A stretch of DNA of 64,000 bases from Sphingomonas naasensis (lineage in GTDB: Bacteria; Pseudomonadota; Alphaproteobacteria; Sphingomonadales; Sphingomonadaceae), in contig NZ_SRXU01000005.1 in the NCBI RefSeq assembly GCF_004792695.1, positions 124,001 to 188,000 on the forward strand, written 5' to 3'. Positions 53,778-63,352 of this stretch are shown here, piece after piece. The first letter of the stretch is position 1, and each line of letters starts with the position of its first letter. The notes beneath the pieces are model-generated. The model was not told the DNA's origin. It ran no database searches and saw only the letters and a program-made list of their open reading frames with translations. The translations under genes were made by a program, and so were the position numbers.

Positions 53778-55031
53778 ATGCCCGCCAGCACCTCCGTTCC
53801 GAACCGCCGCTATCCCGCGATCGTCCTCGCGATGCTGCTCCTCGTCTACAGCTTCAATTTCCTCGACCGGCAGATCCTCTCGATCCTCGCCCAGCCGGTG
53901 AAGAAGGATCTCGGGCTCGACGACGCGCAGCTCGGCATGCTCGGCGGCCTCGCCTTCGCCGCGCTCTATTCGACGCTGGCGATTCCGCTGGCACTACTCG
54001 CCGACCGGACCAGCCGGACCTGGGTGATCACCGTCTCGCTGGGAGTGTGGAGCGCGTTCACCGCTTTGTGCGGCTTCGCGCAGAATTTCACGACGATGTT
54101 CCTGTTCCGGCTCGGCGTGGGGGTCGGCGAGGCGGGCGGGGTGGCGCCGAGCTACGCGCTGATCGCGGATTATTTCCCGCCCGAGAAGCGCGCGCGGGCG
54201 CTGGCGATCTATTCGCTCGGCATTCCGCTCGGCGCCGCGGGCGGGGTGCTGCTGGGCGGCTATATCGCGCAGAATGTCGAATGGCGGGCCGCGTTCGTCA
54301 CCGTCGGCGTGGCGGGGCTGGTGATCGCGCCCTTCTTCCGGCTGATCGTAAAGGACCCGCCGCGCGCCGCGGCCAGGGCCGATGCGGCGCCGGTGTCGCA
54401 GGTGTTCGCGATCCTCGCGGCCAAGCCGAGCTTCTGGCTGATGGCGTTCGGCGCGGCGGCGGGATCGATGTGCGGATATGGCGTGGCGTTCTGGCTGCCG
54501 AGCCTGATGCAGCGCAGCTTCGGACTGACGCTGGTCGAGACCGGCCAGTTCTTCGGCGCGCTGCTGCTCAGCGGCGGCGTCGCGGGGATCCTGATCGGCG
54601 GCTGGATGGGCGACCGGCTGGGCGCGCGCGACCGGCGCTGGTACGCGCTGGCGCCGGCGATCTGCTATGCCGCGGGGGCGCCGCTGTTCATCGCCGGGGT
54701 GCTGTCGAGCAGCTGGCCGATCGCCTTCGCGCTGTTCCTGCTGCCGCAGGCTCTGGTCTATGTCTGGCTCGGGCCGGTGCTGACCGCGGTCCAGCATCTC
54801 GTGCCGGCGCAGATGCGCGCCACCGCCTCGGCGAGCTTCCTGCTGATCAACAATCTGATCGGGCTGGGGCTGGGCAGCTGGGCGATCGGCGCGCTGTCGA
54901 AGGCGCTGACCCCGGCTTATGGCGACGAGGCATTACGCTACGCGATCGCGGCAGGGCTGGGGTTGTATCTGGTCGCGGGCGCGCTGATGGCGCTGGCGAG
55001 CCGGTTCCTCAAACGCGACTGGGTCGACTAG
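53778..55031 (+). CDS. MFS transporter (spinster-like)
   Basis: 417 residues with 12 predicted helices. MFS signatures include the loop 2-3 motif LADRTSRTWVI and the matching GDRLGARDRRW in the second half. Helix I begins LLLVYSFNFLDRQILSILAQPVKKDL, a pattern seen in spinster/ACS-like MFS carriers of organic acids. AAGGAG lies eight bases before ATG 53778. It follows the TonB-dependent receptor by 77 bases, with a hairpin between. Substrate unknown, probably the same ligand that the TetR protein senses. Confidence 0.9.
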   Translation: MPASTSVPNRRYPAIVLAMLLLVYSFNFLDRQILSILAQPVKKDLGLDDAQLGMLGGLAFAALYSTLAIPLALLADRTSRTWVITVSLGVWSAFTALCGFAQNFTTMFLFRLGVGVGEAGGVAPSYALIADYFPPEKRARALAIYSLGIPLGAAGGVLLGGYIAQNVEWRAAFVTVGVAGLVIAPFFRLIVKDPPRAAARADAAPVSQVFAILAAKPSFWLMAFGAAAGSMCGYGVAFWLPSLMQRSFGLTLVETGQFFGALLLSGGVAGILIGGWMGDRLGARDRRWYALAPAICYAAGAPLFIAGVLSSSWPIAFALFLLPQALVYVWLGPVLTAVQHLVPAQMRATASASFLLINNLIGLGLGSWAIGALSKALTPAYGDEALRYAIAAGLGLYLVAGALMALASRFLKRDWVD

Positions 55032-55053
55032 ACCGCGCCGAGGCGGCTGTTCA

Positions 55054-55189
55054 ATCCTCCCCCGCCAGGGGGAGGTGGCACGCGCATGCGTGACGGAGGG
55101 GGCGGACTCACTGCGCTGCGTCGGAGAGGACATCGCCCACCTCCCCCTCCGTCGCCTTCGGCGCCACCTCCCCCTTGCGGGGGGAGGAT
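55054..55189. repeat. 136-bp inverted-repeat element (sphingomonad REP/MITE-like)
   Basis: The outer arms 55054-55079 and 55163-55189 are inverted copies (ATCCTCCCCC... and ...GGGGGAGGAT) with one mismatch and one extra base. An inner pair, GACGGAGGGGG (55092-55102) and CCCCCTCCGTC (55143-55153), is exact. It has no coding capacity of its own and sits between two convergent genes. Confidence 0.75.
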
Positions 55190-55207
55190 TTGGGAACGCG
55201 TTTCGAC

Positions 55208-55636
55208 CTAGTGCGCGGTGAGGCAGTTGATCGCCTCGCGCGCCGAGACGAAATGCCGGAACTCGCGCTGCGCCGCGACGCGCTGATACTGGATCTTCTG
55301 CAACGTACTGCCGGCGAGGATCGCGATGCGGTCCGAGGCGGGGGCGTGCTTGGCGGCGAGCATCGCGACGCGCTCGGCGACGGTCTGCGAGAGGAGCTGC
55401 GCGCCGCGCACGTCGATCAGCGTGCGGAACCGGCCATAGGCGATGCCGCTGCGGTTCATCGCGCGGACCGTCGCCTCGACCGCCTCGTCGAACCAGCCGA
55501 CGGTCTCCTCATCCCAGAAGCCGTCAAAGGTGAAGCGGACATGACGGTGCGCGGCGTGAATCTCGGCCCGGAACAGGGGATTGGCCTCGATCGAGCGCAG
55601 ATGCATTTGCAGATCGATGTCCAACGCGCGCGCCAT
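55208..55636 (-). CDS. STAS/SpoIIAA-like small protein
   Basis: 142 residues, no signal peptide. The pattern HRHVRFTFDGFWDEETVGWFDEAV, then GRFRTLIDVRGAQLLSQTVAE and DRIAILAGSTLQKIQYQRVA, resembles the SpoIIAA-like/STAS fold proteins of unknown function (a beta strand, a helix, then a TLIDVRG strand). It lacks the phosphorylatable Ser motif of true anti-sigma antagonists. It sits 70 bases downstream of prfC on the same strand. The assignment is by pattern and only moderately certain. Confidence 0.65.
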   Translation of the reverse strand: MARALDIDLQMHLRSIEANPLFRAEIHAAHRHVRFTFDGFWDEETVGWFDEAVEATVRAMNRSGIAYGRFRTLIDVRGAQLLSQTVAERVAMLAAKHAPASDRIAILAGSTLQKIQYQRVAAQREFRHFVSAREAINCLTAH

Positions 55637-55706
55637 TTCACCCTCATCCGATAATGGATGAGACTAGCGCGCGAGGCGTTGCCAATCGCTTAGCGTAACG
55701 ACCGGC

Positions 55707-57278
55707 CTAGCGCTCGCGCGTCGCCGCGAACTTCACCCTGGCGTAGCGATCGGCGATATAGCCGACCTCCCACGCCGATTTGGCGAGGAACACCGGGTTG
55801 CCGTCGCGATCCCTCGCCATCGCGCCGCGATTGAGGCTGGTGAACTCCTCGAGATCCTTCGGATCCTCGGCCGACACCCAGCGCGCGGTCTCGAACGGCG
55901 CGGGCTCGAGCCCGGCGGCGACCTTGTACTCGGCATCGAGCCGGCTGAGCAGCACCTCGAGCTGGAGCTGGCCGACCACGCCGATGATCCAGTTCGAGCC
56001 GATCTCGGGATAGAAGACCTGCGTCACGCCTTCCTCGGCCATGTCGTCGAGCGCCTTGCGCAGCTGCTTGGTCTTGGTCGGATCCTTGAGCTGGACGCGG
56101 CGCAGAATCTCGGGGGCGAAATTGGGCAGGCCGGTGAAGCGGACATCGGCGCGCTCGCTGAGCGTGTCGCCGACCCGCAGCGTGCCGTGATTGGGAATGC
56201 CGATGATGTCGCCGGGAAACGCCTCGTCCGCCAGCTCGCGCTCGCGGGCGAAGAACAGGATCGGCGAATGGATCGCGATCGGCTTGCCGTGCCCGCTGGG
56301 CGTCAGCTTCATGCCGCGCTTGAAGGTGCCCGAGACCAGCCGCATGAACGCGATGCGATCGCGGTGGTTGGGATCCATATTGGCCTGGACCTTGAACACG
56401 AAGCCGGTGACTTCGTCGTGGCTGGGCTCGACCGGGGCGGGCTCGGCGGGCTGGGGCCGCGGCGGCGGGGCGAAGCTGGCGAGCGCCTCGATCAGCGAAT
56501 CGACGCCGAACTCCTTGAGCGCCGAGCCGAAATAGACCGGAGTAAGATCGCCATGGCGATAGGCCTCGGCGTCGAACTCGGGATAGCCGACACCGGCCAG
56601 CTCGACCTCTTCGCGCAGCTTGGCGAGATTGTCGGCGCTCAGGATCGCGTCGAGCTGCGGATCGTCGAGCCCGCTGGTCTGGACCACCTTGCCCTGGAAC
56701 TCGCGGCTATTGCCTTCGGGGAGCAGCAGGCGGTGGGTGGCGAGGTCGTAGATCCCCTCGAAATTGCCGCCCATGCCCACCGGCCAGGTCATCGGCGTCA
56801 CGTCGAGCGCGAGCAGGTTCGCCACCTCGTCGAGGATGTCGAAGACCTCGCGGCCCTCGCGATCGACCTTGTTGACGAAGGTGATGATCGGCACGTTGCG
56901 CAGCCGACAGACCTCGAACAATTTCCGCGTCTGGCTCTCGATGCCCTTGGCGACGTCGATCACCATCACCGCCGAATCGACCGCGGTGAGCGTGCGATAG
57001 GTGTCTTCCGAGAAATCCTCGTGGCCCGGCGTGTCGAGCAGGTTGAAGGTGATCCCCTCGCGCTCGAAGGTCATCACCGACGAGGTGACCGAGATGCCGC
57101 GCTGCTGCTCGATCTTCATCCAGTCCGAGCGCGCACGGCGGGCGGCGCCGCGCGCCTTGACCTCGCCGGCGAGGTGGATCGCGCCGCCGAACAGCAGCAG
57201 CTTCTCGGTGAGCGTGGTCTTGCCCGCGTCGGGGTGCGAGATGATCGCGAAGGTGCGGCGGTCTTGCGGAGAGGGCAT
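55707..57278 (-). CDS. prfC: Peptide chain release factor 3
   Basis: 523 residues, the normal RF3 length. A translational GTPase that recycles RF1/RF2 from the ribosome. G motifs: SHPDAGKTTLTEKLL (G1), RGISVTSSVM (G2), DTPGHEDFSEDTYRTL (G3) and NKVDREGRE (G4). The RF3-specific KARGAARRARSDWMKIEQQR segment follows G1, and the C-terminal domain contains VGQLQLEVLLSRLDAEY and the LNRGAMARDRDGNPVFLA end. It is a stand-alone gene between phoD-like and STAS-like genes on the same strand. All key residues are present. Confidence 0.96.
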   Translation of the reverse strand: MPSPQDRRTFAIISHPDAGKTTLTEKLLLFGGAIHLAGEVKARGAARRARSDWMKIEQQRGISVTSSVMTFEREGITFNLLDTPGHEDFSEDTYRTLTAVDSAVMVIDVAKGIESQTRKLFEVCRLRNVPIITFVNKVDREGREVFDILDEVANLLALDVTPMTWPVGMGGNFEGIYDLATHRLLLPEGNSREFQGKVVQTSGLDDPQLDAILSADNLAKLREEVELAGVGYPEFDAEAYRHGDLTPVYFGSALKEFGVDSLIEALASFAPPPRPQPAEPAPVEPSHDEVTGFVFKVQANMDPNHRDRIAFMRLVSGTFKRGMKLTPSGHGKPIAIHSPILFFARERELADEAFPGDIIGIPNHGTLRVGDTLSERADVRFTGLPNFAPEILRRVQLKDPTKTKQLRKALDDMAEEGVTQVFYPEIGSNWIIGVVGQLQLEVLLSRLDAEYKVAAGLEPAPFETARWVSAEDPKDLEEFTSLNRGAMARDRDGNPVFLAKSAWEVGYIADRYARVKFAATRER

Positions 57279-57350
57279 CTATGGGTTCCGTTCGCACCGA
57301 GCAGGTCGAGGCGCGATTCTGTCGTGCCGCGCGGTAGAAGAACCACCGCG

Positions 57351-57375
57351 CTTCGACAAGCTCGGGGACGAACGG
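57351..57375. repeat. CTTCGACAAGCTCGGGGAC-type dispersed motif
   Basis: CTTCGACAAGCTCGGGGACG with AACGG after it sits directly against the stop codon of the PhoD-type gene. I recognise similar strings as short dispersed repeats of sphingomonad genomes. No function is evident. Confidence 0.4.
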
Positions 57376-57376
57376 A

Positions 57377-59008
57377 TCAGGCGGCGAAGACCCTCCGCCC
57401 GCGCTCGACCGCCATCCGGTGGGTGCCGGCGAGGCCGGTGTCGCGCGTCTTGATCGTCTTGAGGAACTGCCATTCGCCGGTGACGCGGCGCGGGGTGACT
57501 TCGATCATCATATAGCCGCGGCGGCTGATATCGGCCCATTTGAGCTCGGGATTGGCGGCGACGAAGCCCTGCGCGACGACCTTCGGATCGGCGGCCATGT
57601 TGCCCTCCATGCCGTTCGAGGTGACCGCCTGCCCGGCGAACTCGACGCCGGCGGGCCGGCCGTCCTCGATCAGGCCATAGGCCCAGGCATTGTGGCTGTC
57701 GCCGGCGAGCATCACCAGATCGGCATCGGCCGCCTGCGCCGCGCGGAGCAGCCGCGACCGCGCCGCGGGATAGCCGTCCCAGCGATCCATCCACATCGGC
57801 AGGCCGAGGCGCGCCGCGCGGGCATCGTTGCGGAAGCTGGTGACGGTCTTGTCGCTGGCGTCGGGGCGGAGCCAGCCGACTGCGTCCTGCGGCATCACCG
57901 TCCGGCCGAGGATCGTGCCCATCCCGACCAGCTGCCATGCGGTGGTGCGGGCATTGGCCTTGAATGCGTGCGCCAGCCAGCTCTCCTGCGTGGTGCCGAG
58001 CATCGTCGCCGAGGGATCCTGCCAGACCCCGTCGCGGAACGTGGCGAGCGCGGCATCGGGATTGCCCGCCTTGAACGCCGCGTCGATATCGGCGGGCCGG
58101 GTGCGCGCGAGCAGACGCGATTCGGTGCGGTAGAGCGTCGCCAGCGTGCCGATCGGATAGGCCTTCCACGGCTCGTCCGAGACCGGCATCCATTCGCGAT
58201 AGACCTGCATCGCGGCGGCGCGGCGCAGATTCCACTCGCCTTCCTTCGCGGGCTGGTGGTTCTGCGCGCCGCCTTCCCAGCTGTCGTTGCTCGATTCGTG
58301 ATCGTCCCACAGCGCGACCATCGGCGCCATCTGGTGCAGCCGCTGGAGATCGGGATCGGCGCGGTAGCAGGCGTGGCGCAGGCGATAGTCGGCGATCGCG
58401 AGAATCTCGTGATCGGGCGCGAGCGTGCGCTCGGCGAGGACGCGGGCGTCGGTCGCCGCCGGCTTGCCGGCCTCGTAGATATAGTCGCCGACGTGCAGCC
58501 AGAGATCGAGATCGTCACGCGCGGCGGCATGGCCATAGGCGTTGAACCAGCCGAACGGCAGGTTCGAGCAGGAGAAGACGCCGAGCCCGAAGCGGCCGAC
58601 ATTGCCCACCGGCAAGGTTTTGGTGCGGCCGACCGGCGACTTGCTGCCATCGGGGGCGACGAAACGGTACCAATAGACCGTTCCCGGCTTGAGCCCGTCG
58701 ACGGTGATCTTGGCGGTCCAGTCGCGCCACGGGCCGGTCTGCACCGTGCCGCCGGCGATGGGGCGGGTGAAGCCGGGATCGAGCGCCAGCTCGGCCTCGA
58801 GCCGGATCGCGCCGTCGCCCCCGGCGGGAACGTAGCGCGTCCACAGCAGCATCGAATCGGGCCCGGGCTCGCCGCTGGCGACATTGTGGGTGAACCCCTG
58901 CGCGCCGAGCAGATCCCCGGCGAGCGCGCGGCCGGCCGGGAGCGCGAGCGCGCCCAGCCCGAGCGCGGCGCCGACGACGAGACGGCGGCGATCGATCATC
59001 AGAACCAT
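57377..59008 (-). CDS. PhoD-type alkaline phosphatase/phosphodiesterase (Tat-exported)
   Basis: 543 residues. A twin-arginine signal (DRRRLVVGAALGLGALALP) indicates folded export. PhoD-type metal and active-site segments: FTHNVASGEPGPDSMLLWTRY at the N-terminus, VFSCSNLPFGWFNAYGHAAA, HVGDYIYEAG, WDDHESSND and AGDSHNAWAYGL. PhoD enzymes bind Fe/Ca and hydrolyse phosphate mono- and diesters. The ribosome binding site GGGAGAAG precedes ATG 59008. It begins 24 bases after the large TonB-dependent receptor gene, so the two are almost certainly cotranscribed, tying phosphate-ester hydrolysis to receptor-mediated uptake. Confidence 0.92.
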   Translation of the reverse strand: MVLMIDRRRLVVGAALGLGALALPAGRALAGDLLGAQGFTHNVASGEPGPDSMLLWTRYVPAGGDGAIRLEAELALDPGFTRPIAGGTVQTGPWRDWTAKITVDGLKPGTVYWYRFVAPDGSKSPVGRTKTLPVGNVGRFGLGVFSCSNLPFGWFNAYGHAAARDDLDLWLHVGDYIYEAGKPAATDARVLAERTLAPDHEILAIADYRLRHACYRADPDLQRLHQMAPMVALWDDHESSNDSWEGGAQNHQPAKEGEWNLRRAAAMQVYREWMPVSDEPWKAYPIGTLATLYRTESRLLARTRPADIDAAFKAGNPDAALATFRDGVWQDPSATMLGTTQESWLAHAFKANARTTAWQLVGMGTILGRTVMPQDAVGWLRPDASDKTVTSFRNDARAARLGLPMWMDRWDGYPAARSRLLRAAQAADADLVMLAGDSHNAWAYGLIEDGRPAGVEFAGQAVTSNGMEGNMAADPKVVAQGFVAANPELKWADISRRGYMMIEVTPRRVTGEWQFLKTIKTRDTGLAGTHRMAVERGRRVFAA

Positions 59009-59032
59009 GTGCTTCTCCCGCTTCCGTTCAGC

Positions 59033-62000
59033 TCAGAAAGTGCCCTTGATCCCGACATTCCACATCGAGCCGTAGATGCTGTATTGCTGCACCCGGCCGG
59101 GGACGTTCGAGTAGATCACGTCGGGCGCGTTGAAGATGTTGCGCCCCGCCAGCATCAGATCGAAATTCTTCGACAGCTTGTAGTTGACGCTGACGTTCCA
59201 CAGCTCGCGCGGGGCGTGGTAGAGGATGCCGTTGTTCGCGGTGGTCGGCGTGTTGCTCAGCGCGCTGGTGCGGTATTTGTCCTGCCAGTTGCCGGTGAGC
59301 TGCACGTCGAAGCCCGAATAGCTGTAGCGGAAGCCCCAATTGGCTGCCTTTTTGGGCATGTTCACGCGCTCGCCATCGGGATCGATCATCGTCAGCGAGG
59401 CGCGCATGCCGAAGCCCTTCAGCGCGCCGGGCAGGAAATTGAACTGCTGATCATATTCGAGGATCACGCCCTCATTGGTGCTGATCCCCGGCGCGTTCTG
59501 CGCGCTGCGGAAGATATAGCCCGGATAATCGCCCGCGCTGTAGCCGACATCCTCGGGGTTCACGGTGATGCCGGTGACCTGCATGTCCTTGATGTCGAGC
59601 CGGTAATAGGAAATCCCGACGACACCCGAGGGCTCGAGGAAATATTGCAGCCCGGCGAAATATTTGGTCGAGTGCTCGGGCTTGAGCAGCGTGTTGGGGA
59701 CGCTGACGATCTGGGTGTCGTCGTTGACCGAGGTGACGCCGCCGAGATTGCCGTAATCGGGCCGCAGGATCGACTGGCTATAGGCGAACTGGCCGACGAG
59801 ATTGTCGGTGAAATCGTACTTGATCCCGCCGCTCAGGAACCAGTCGTCATATTCGCCGTGGCGCGTCGACCAGGTGCCGCCATTATATTGGTAGAGCAGC
59901 CCCTCGACCGTGCTGACCGACAGGCCGGCGGCGGTGACGTCCTTGACCGGGCGGACATTGGCGACCCGCGCCCCGGTCTTCGTCTTCTCATAGCGCAGCC
60001 CGAGATCGAATTTGGCCCGGCCGACGCGGGTCTGGAGCTCGGCATAGCCGGCGAAGACGTCTTCCCGGACGCGCTTGTTGTTGTCGAGATCGCGCTTCAG
60101 ATTGCCGACGGTGTCGGGCACGAAATATTCGGGATGCGCCGCGAAGATATCGTACATCGCGTAGTTGCTGTCGGCGCGCCAGTTCTGCTGGTTCATGTTG
60201 CCGGCATCGAAGCCGATGATCCGGAAATCATAATTGCGGGTCCACGGGATCACTGCCTCGGGCGTCTTCTGGGTCAGATCGCCGGTAGGGCCGACATATT
60301 GAAACTGGTCGTACGAGCCCTCGTTGGTGCGCCAGTCGTTGCTGCGCAGCCCGACGCCGCCGAGCGCGGTGAACGGCACCCCGGCGATGGCGAACTTCTT
60401 CTTCAGATCGAGATTGCCGCCATACATCTCGTTGACGGCATTGGATTCCGAGGTGCGGATGTTGTTGCCGATATCGTCGTCGCGGTTGAAGCTGGTCGGA
60501 TCGCCCCAGGGCCGGCCGGCGGTCTGGTTGAGCGTCCATTCGTTCGAGCTCGTCGACGGGCGATCGAGCGTGAAGCCGATCCGCGTCAGATAGCTGTCGG
60601 TGCGCTGGAAAAAGCCCTTCGAATTGTCGCGGAAGTTGAATTCCGAGCTCGAATAGCTGCCGCGCAGCACCGCCTCGAAGCTGTCGTCCTTATATTCGAG
60701 CTTGGGCGCGACCAGCCATGCCGGGGTGCCGGCATAGCGATGCGAATATTGGGTGTGCAGCCGCGTGTTGGTCCCGTTCGGATTGACCACGATGTGCGTC
60801 GGGGTCGAATCGGCGGTGGCGCGCGACACCGTCGTCGTGCCGAAGATCAGATAGGTGTACTGGTTGAAATATTCGACGTCGTAGAACGAGTAGCTGCTCC
60901 TGAGCGACAGGGTCAGCTTGTCGCTGGCCTTGTAGTCGAGGCTGAGATTGGCGGCCTCGCGGTGGGTGAACTTCGGGCCCGGGCGCCACATCACCTGATA
61001 GGGCATGATCCGGCCGCCCGGGAGATAGGACCAGTCGGTCTGGATGCGATCCTGCTGGACGTAATTGGCGTTGTAGCTGGCGTTAAACGCCACGCCGAGC
61101 GTGCCATCGAGAAAGACGTCGGCATAGCCGATCTGCGCCGAGGGATAGATGCGCGCATGCTTGCGGTCGTCGGGGGCATAGGCCGAAGAGAAGCCCGCAT
61201 CCGAGGTGCCGACCGCGCCGAGCTGGAAGCGGAGCAGCCGGCCCTTGCGCTGAAACGCGTATTTGCTGCGCAGATTGATGCTGCCGCCGGGCGAATCGGC
61301 GTCCATGCTCGCGGTCAGCGTGTTGTTGAGCTCGATCGAATCGATGCCGGTGATCGACATCTGCTCGAACGAATTCTGCCGGCCGTTATTGTTGTTCGAG
61401 GTGGCGGTCGCCATGCGCGCGCCGTCGGTGGTGAAGGTCGAATATTTCGGATCGAGCCCGCCGATGCGCACCGCGGTGGCGTCGACCTCGGTATAGTCGA
61501 GCGAGATGCCCGGCATGTTCTTCATGAACTCGCCGACATCGCCCATGGTGAGCGCGCCGAAATTGTCGGCGGCGACGACGTTCTTGGCGTTGGGCGCGGC
61601 GCGGCGCTCCATGATCGCGCTGGCCTGGCCCGAGCGGATCGCGGTGATCACCAGCTCGTTCGCATCGAGCGCCGCCGCCTCCGATGCCGCGCCGAGCTGG
61701 ATGTCGAGCGTCGCGACCTGACCGGCGACGACATTGGCGACCAAGCGCTGCTCGGCGAGGCCGGTGTAGCGCACCACCACGGTCGCCTCGCCCGCCGGCA
61801 CCCCGGTCAGGCGAAAGTCACCGTCATCCTCGGACAGCGCGCGGATCGACGTGCCTTCGACCTGGACTTCGGCGTTGCGGACAAATTCGCCGGTCGCGGT
61901 GTTGAACACGCGGCCGCGCACGCTGCCGGTGCCGACGCCCTGCATCTGCCCCGCCCCGGTCGACGTGCCCGCCGACGATCGCAACGTGATGATCTGGCCG

Positions 62001-62275
62001 TCATCCGAATCGATCCGGAGCGGCGTGCCGGCGATCAGCCGGCGCAGCGCGACGCGGACCTCCATGCGACCCTTCACCGCCGGCGTCGAAATGCCCTGCA
62101 GATCGCGCGCGGGGGCGACGATCTGGATCTGCGCCTGCCGCGCCAGCTCGGGGATGGCGCGGACCGCGGGCTGCGCGGGAATGTCGAAGACGCGCTCCTG
62201 CGCCTGCGCCGGCATGGCGATCGAGAGTGCGGCGACGGCGGCCCCGCAGGCGAGGACGGAGTGACGGGAAAACAT
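59033..62275 (-). CDS. Large TonB-dependent receptor with STN signalling domain
   Basis: 1080 residues. Signal peptide (ALSIAMPAQA), then a secretin/TonB short N-terminal (STN) domain at about 26-98 (FDIPAQPAVRAIPELARQAQ, LRRLIAGTPLRIDSDDGQI), a carboxypeptidase-like regulatory domain at about 115-195 (VRGRVFNTATGEFVRNAEV, LTGVPAGEATVVVRYTG), the plug (FGALTMGDVGEFMKNMPG, GSINLRSKYAF) and a long barrel ending VGIKGTF. The STN domain marks it as a transducer: on ligand binding it signals through FecR to the FecI-type sigma factor encoded just upstream. The ligand is unknown; the following PhoD-type enzyme suggests a phosphorylated compound. Confidence 0.93.
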   Translation of the reverse strand: MFSRHSVLACGAAVAALSIAMPAQAQERVFDIPAQPAVRAIPELARQAQIQIVAPARDLQGISTPAVKGRMEVRVALRRLIAGTPLRIDSDDGQIITLRSSAGTSTGAGQMQGVGTGSVRGRVFNTATGEFVRNAEVQVEGTSIRALSEDDGDFRLTGVPAGEATVVVRYTGLAEQRLVANVVAGQVATLDIQLGAASEAAALDANELVITAIRSGQASAIMERRAAPNAKNVVAADNFGALTMGDVGEFMKNMPGISLDYTEVDATAVRIGGLDPKYSTFTTDGARMATATSNNNNGRQNSFEQMSITGIDSIELNNTLTASMDADSPGGSINLRSKYAFQRKGRLLRFQLGAVGTSDAGFSSAYAPDDRKHARIYPSAQIGYADVFLDGTLGVAFNASYNANYVQQDRIQTDWSYLPGGRIMPYQVMWRPGPKFTHREAANLSLDYKASDKLTLSLRSSYSFYDVEYFNQYTYLIFGTTTVSRATADSTPTHIVVNPNGTNTRLHTQYSHRYAGTPAWLVAPKLEYKDDSFEAVLRGSYSSSEFNFRDNSKGFFQRTDSYLTRIGFTLDRPSTSSNEWTLNQTAGRPWGDPTSFNRDDDIGNNIRTSESNAVNEMYGGNLDLKKKFAIAGVPFTALGGVGLRSNDWRTNEGSYDQFQYVGPTGDLTQKTPEAVIPWTRNYDFRIIGFDAGNMNQQNWRADSNYAMYDIFAAHPEYFVPDTVGNLKRDLDNNKRVREDVFAGYAELQTRVGRAKFDLGLRYEKTKTGARVANVRPVKDVTAAGLSVSTVEGLLYQYNGGTWSTRHGEYDDWFLSGGIKYDFTDNLVGQFAYSQSILRPDYGNLGGVTSVNDDTQIVSVPNTLLKPEHSTKYFAGLQYFLEPSGVVGISYYRLDIKDMQVTGITVNPEDVGYSAGDYPGYIFRSAQNAPGISTNEGVILEYDQQFNFLPGALKGFGMRASLTMIDPDGERVNMPKKAANWGFRYSYSGFDVQLTGNWQDKYRTSALSNTPTTANNGILYHAPRELWNVSVNYKLSKNFDLMLAGRNIFNAPDVIYSNVPGRVQQYSIYGSMWNVGIKGTF

Positions 62276-62365
62276 TGTGGCAGACCCCCAATTGCCGCTT
62301 CTGTCGCGGCGTTCGGGGGTTGAGAGCCGCCGGCGATCTGGTTCCGCTACCGTGCCGGAAAATTT

Positions 62366-63352
62366 TTAACGCGGTGCGGCATCGCGGGTGAGGACGACCC
62401 GATCGCCGCGCTGCTCCATCCGCGCGTCGAACACCCGCGCGGTGGCGCGACTGAAGCCGACCGGATCATTGGCGGCGAACAGCCCGGTCACCGGCTCGCG
62501 GGCGAGCGCGGGATCGCGGATCTCGATGCGGATGTCGCTGTAGCGCGCGAAGGCCTCGGCCGCCTCGGCGAGCGTCTCGCCCTCGAAGGCCAGCCTGCCC
62601 TCGCGCCACGCGAGCTCGCGGGTGACGATCTCGGGCGCGATCGGCTGCGGACGTCCCGACTCGTCGAGAACCAGTCTGCTATTGGCGGGAAGCAGCGCGG
62701 CGCTCGCCGACGCGGCAGGATCGGGGGTCCGCAAATCGACCTCGCCGCGATCGACCAGCACGTCGACGGGCTTGCCCGCGAGCTTGCGGACGCGGAACCC
62801 CGCCTGGCCGGTGCGCAGCCGGCGGCCGTCGACCTCGACGATGAACGGGCGCGGATCGCGCGCGACCGAGAAATAGGCCTCGCCCTCGATCAGGCTGACG
62901 ACGCGCGCGTCCGCGCCTTCGCGCACCCGGATGCTGCTCGACGTGTTGAGCAGCACGGTCGAGCCGTCGCCGAGCGGGACGAGGCGGATCTCGCCGCGCC
63001 CGGTGCGGATGACCGCGCCGGCGCTGGGGATGTTGAGCCCCAGCGCCACCAGCGTGGCCGAGAGCACGGCACCGCCGCCCCAGCTCAGCAGCTTGCGCCG
63101 CGACGCGCCCGGCGGCGTCGGTTTCGGCGCCTCGAACGCCGCCGGATCGAAATCCGGACCGAGCGCCTGCGCGGACTCGCTCATCACCGACAGCGCCTGC
63201 GCGCGGAGCAGCGCGCCCTTGCGGCGGGGATCGCCGGCGCACCAGGCCTCGAACGCGGTTGCTTCGTTGGGAGTCAGCGGCCCACGATCCAGTCGCGCCG
63301 CCCAATCGGACGCCGCCTGATCAATGTCGCGACTGGTTTCTCGCTCGGCCAT
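62366..63352 (-). CDS. FecR-family sigma regulator
   Basis: 328 residues. The N-terminal cytoplasmic anti-sigma part (DQAASDWAARLDRGPLTPNE, AFEAWCAGDPRRKGALLRAQ) is followed by one membrane segment preceded by Arg85-Arg86 (SRRKLLSWGGGAVLS), consistent with Tat-dependent insertion known for FecR. The periplasmic FecR domain has IRTGRGEIRLVPLGDGSTVLLNTSS, GEAYFSVARDPRPF and a C-terminal STN-like segment (GRLAFEGETLAEAAEAFARYS) that meets the receptor's STN domain. The start overlaps the sigma-factor gene by 32 bases, so translation is probably coupled. Confidence 0.92.
   Translation of the reverse strand: MAERETSRDIDQAASDWAARLDRGPLTPNEATAFEAWCAGDPRRKGALLRAQALSVMSESAQALGPDFDPAAFEAPKPTPPGASRRKLLSWGGGAVLSATLVALGLNIPSAGAVIRTGRGEIRLVPLGDGSTVLLNTSSSIRVREGADARVVSLIEGEAYFSVARDPRPFIVEVDGRRLRTGQAGFRVRKLAGKPVDVLVDRGEVDLRTPDPAASASAALLPANSRLVLDESGRPQPIAPEIVTRELAWREGRLAFEGETLAEAAEAFARYSDIRIEIRDPALAREPVTGLFAANDPVGFSRATARVFDARMEQRGDRVVLTRDAAPR

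Noticed and set aside
57419..62323. A 1634-codon open frame on the plus strand antisense to phoD and the large receptor
   Set aside because: Same composition artefact: low-complexity Arg/Ala/Gly/Asp with no recognisable fold, opposite two well-supported genes.
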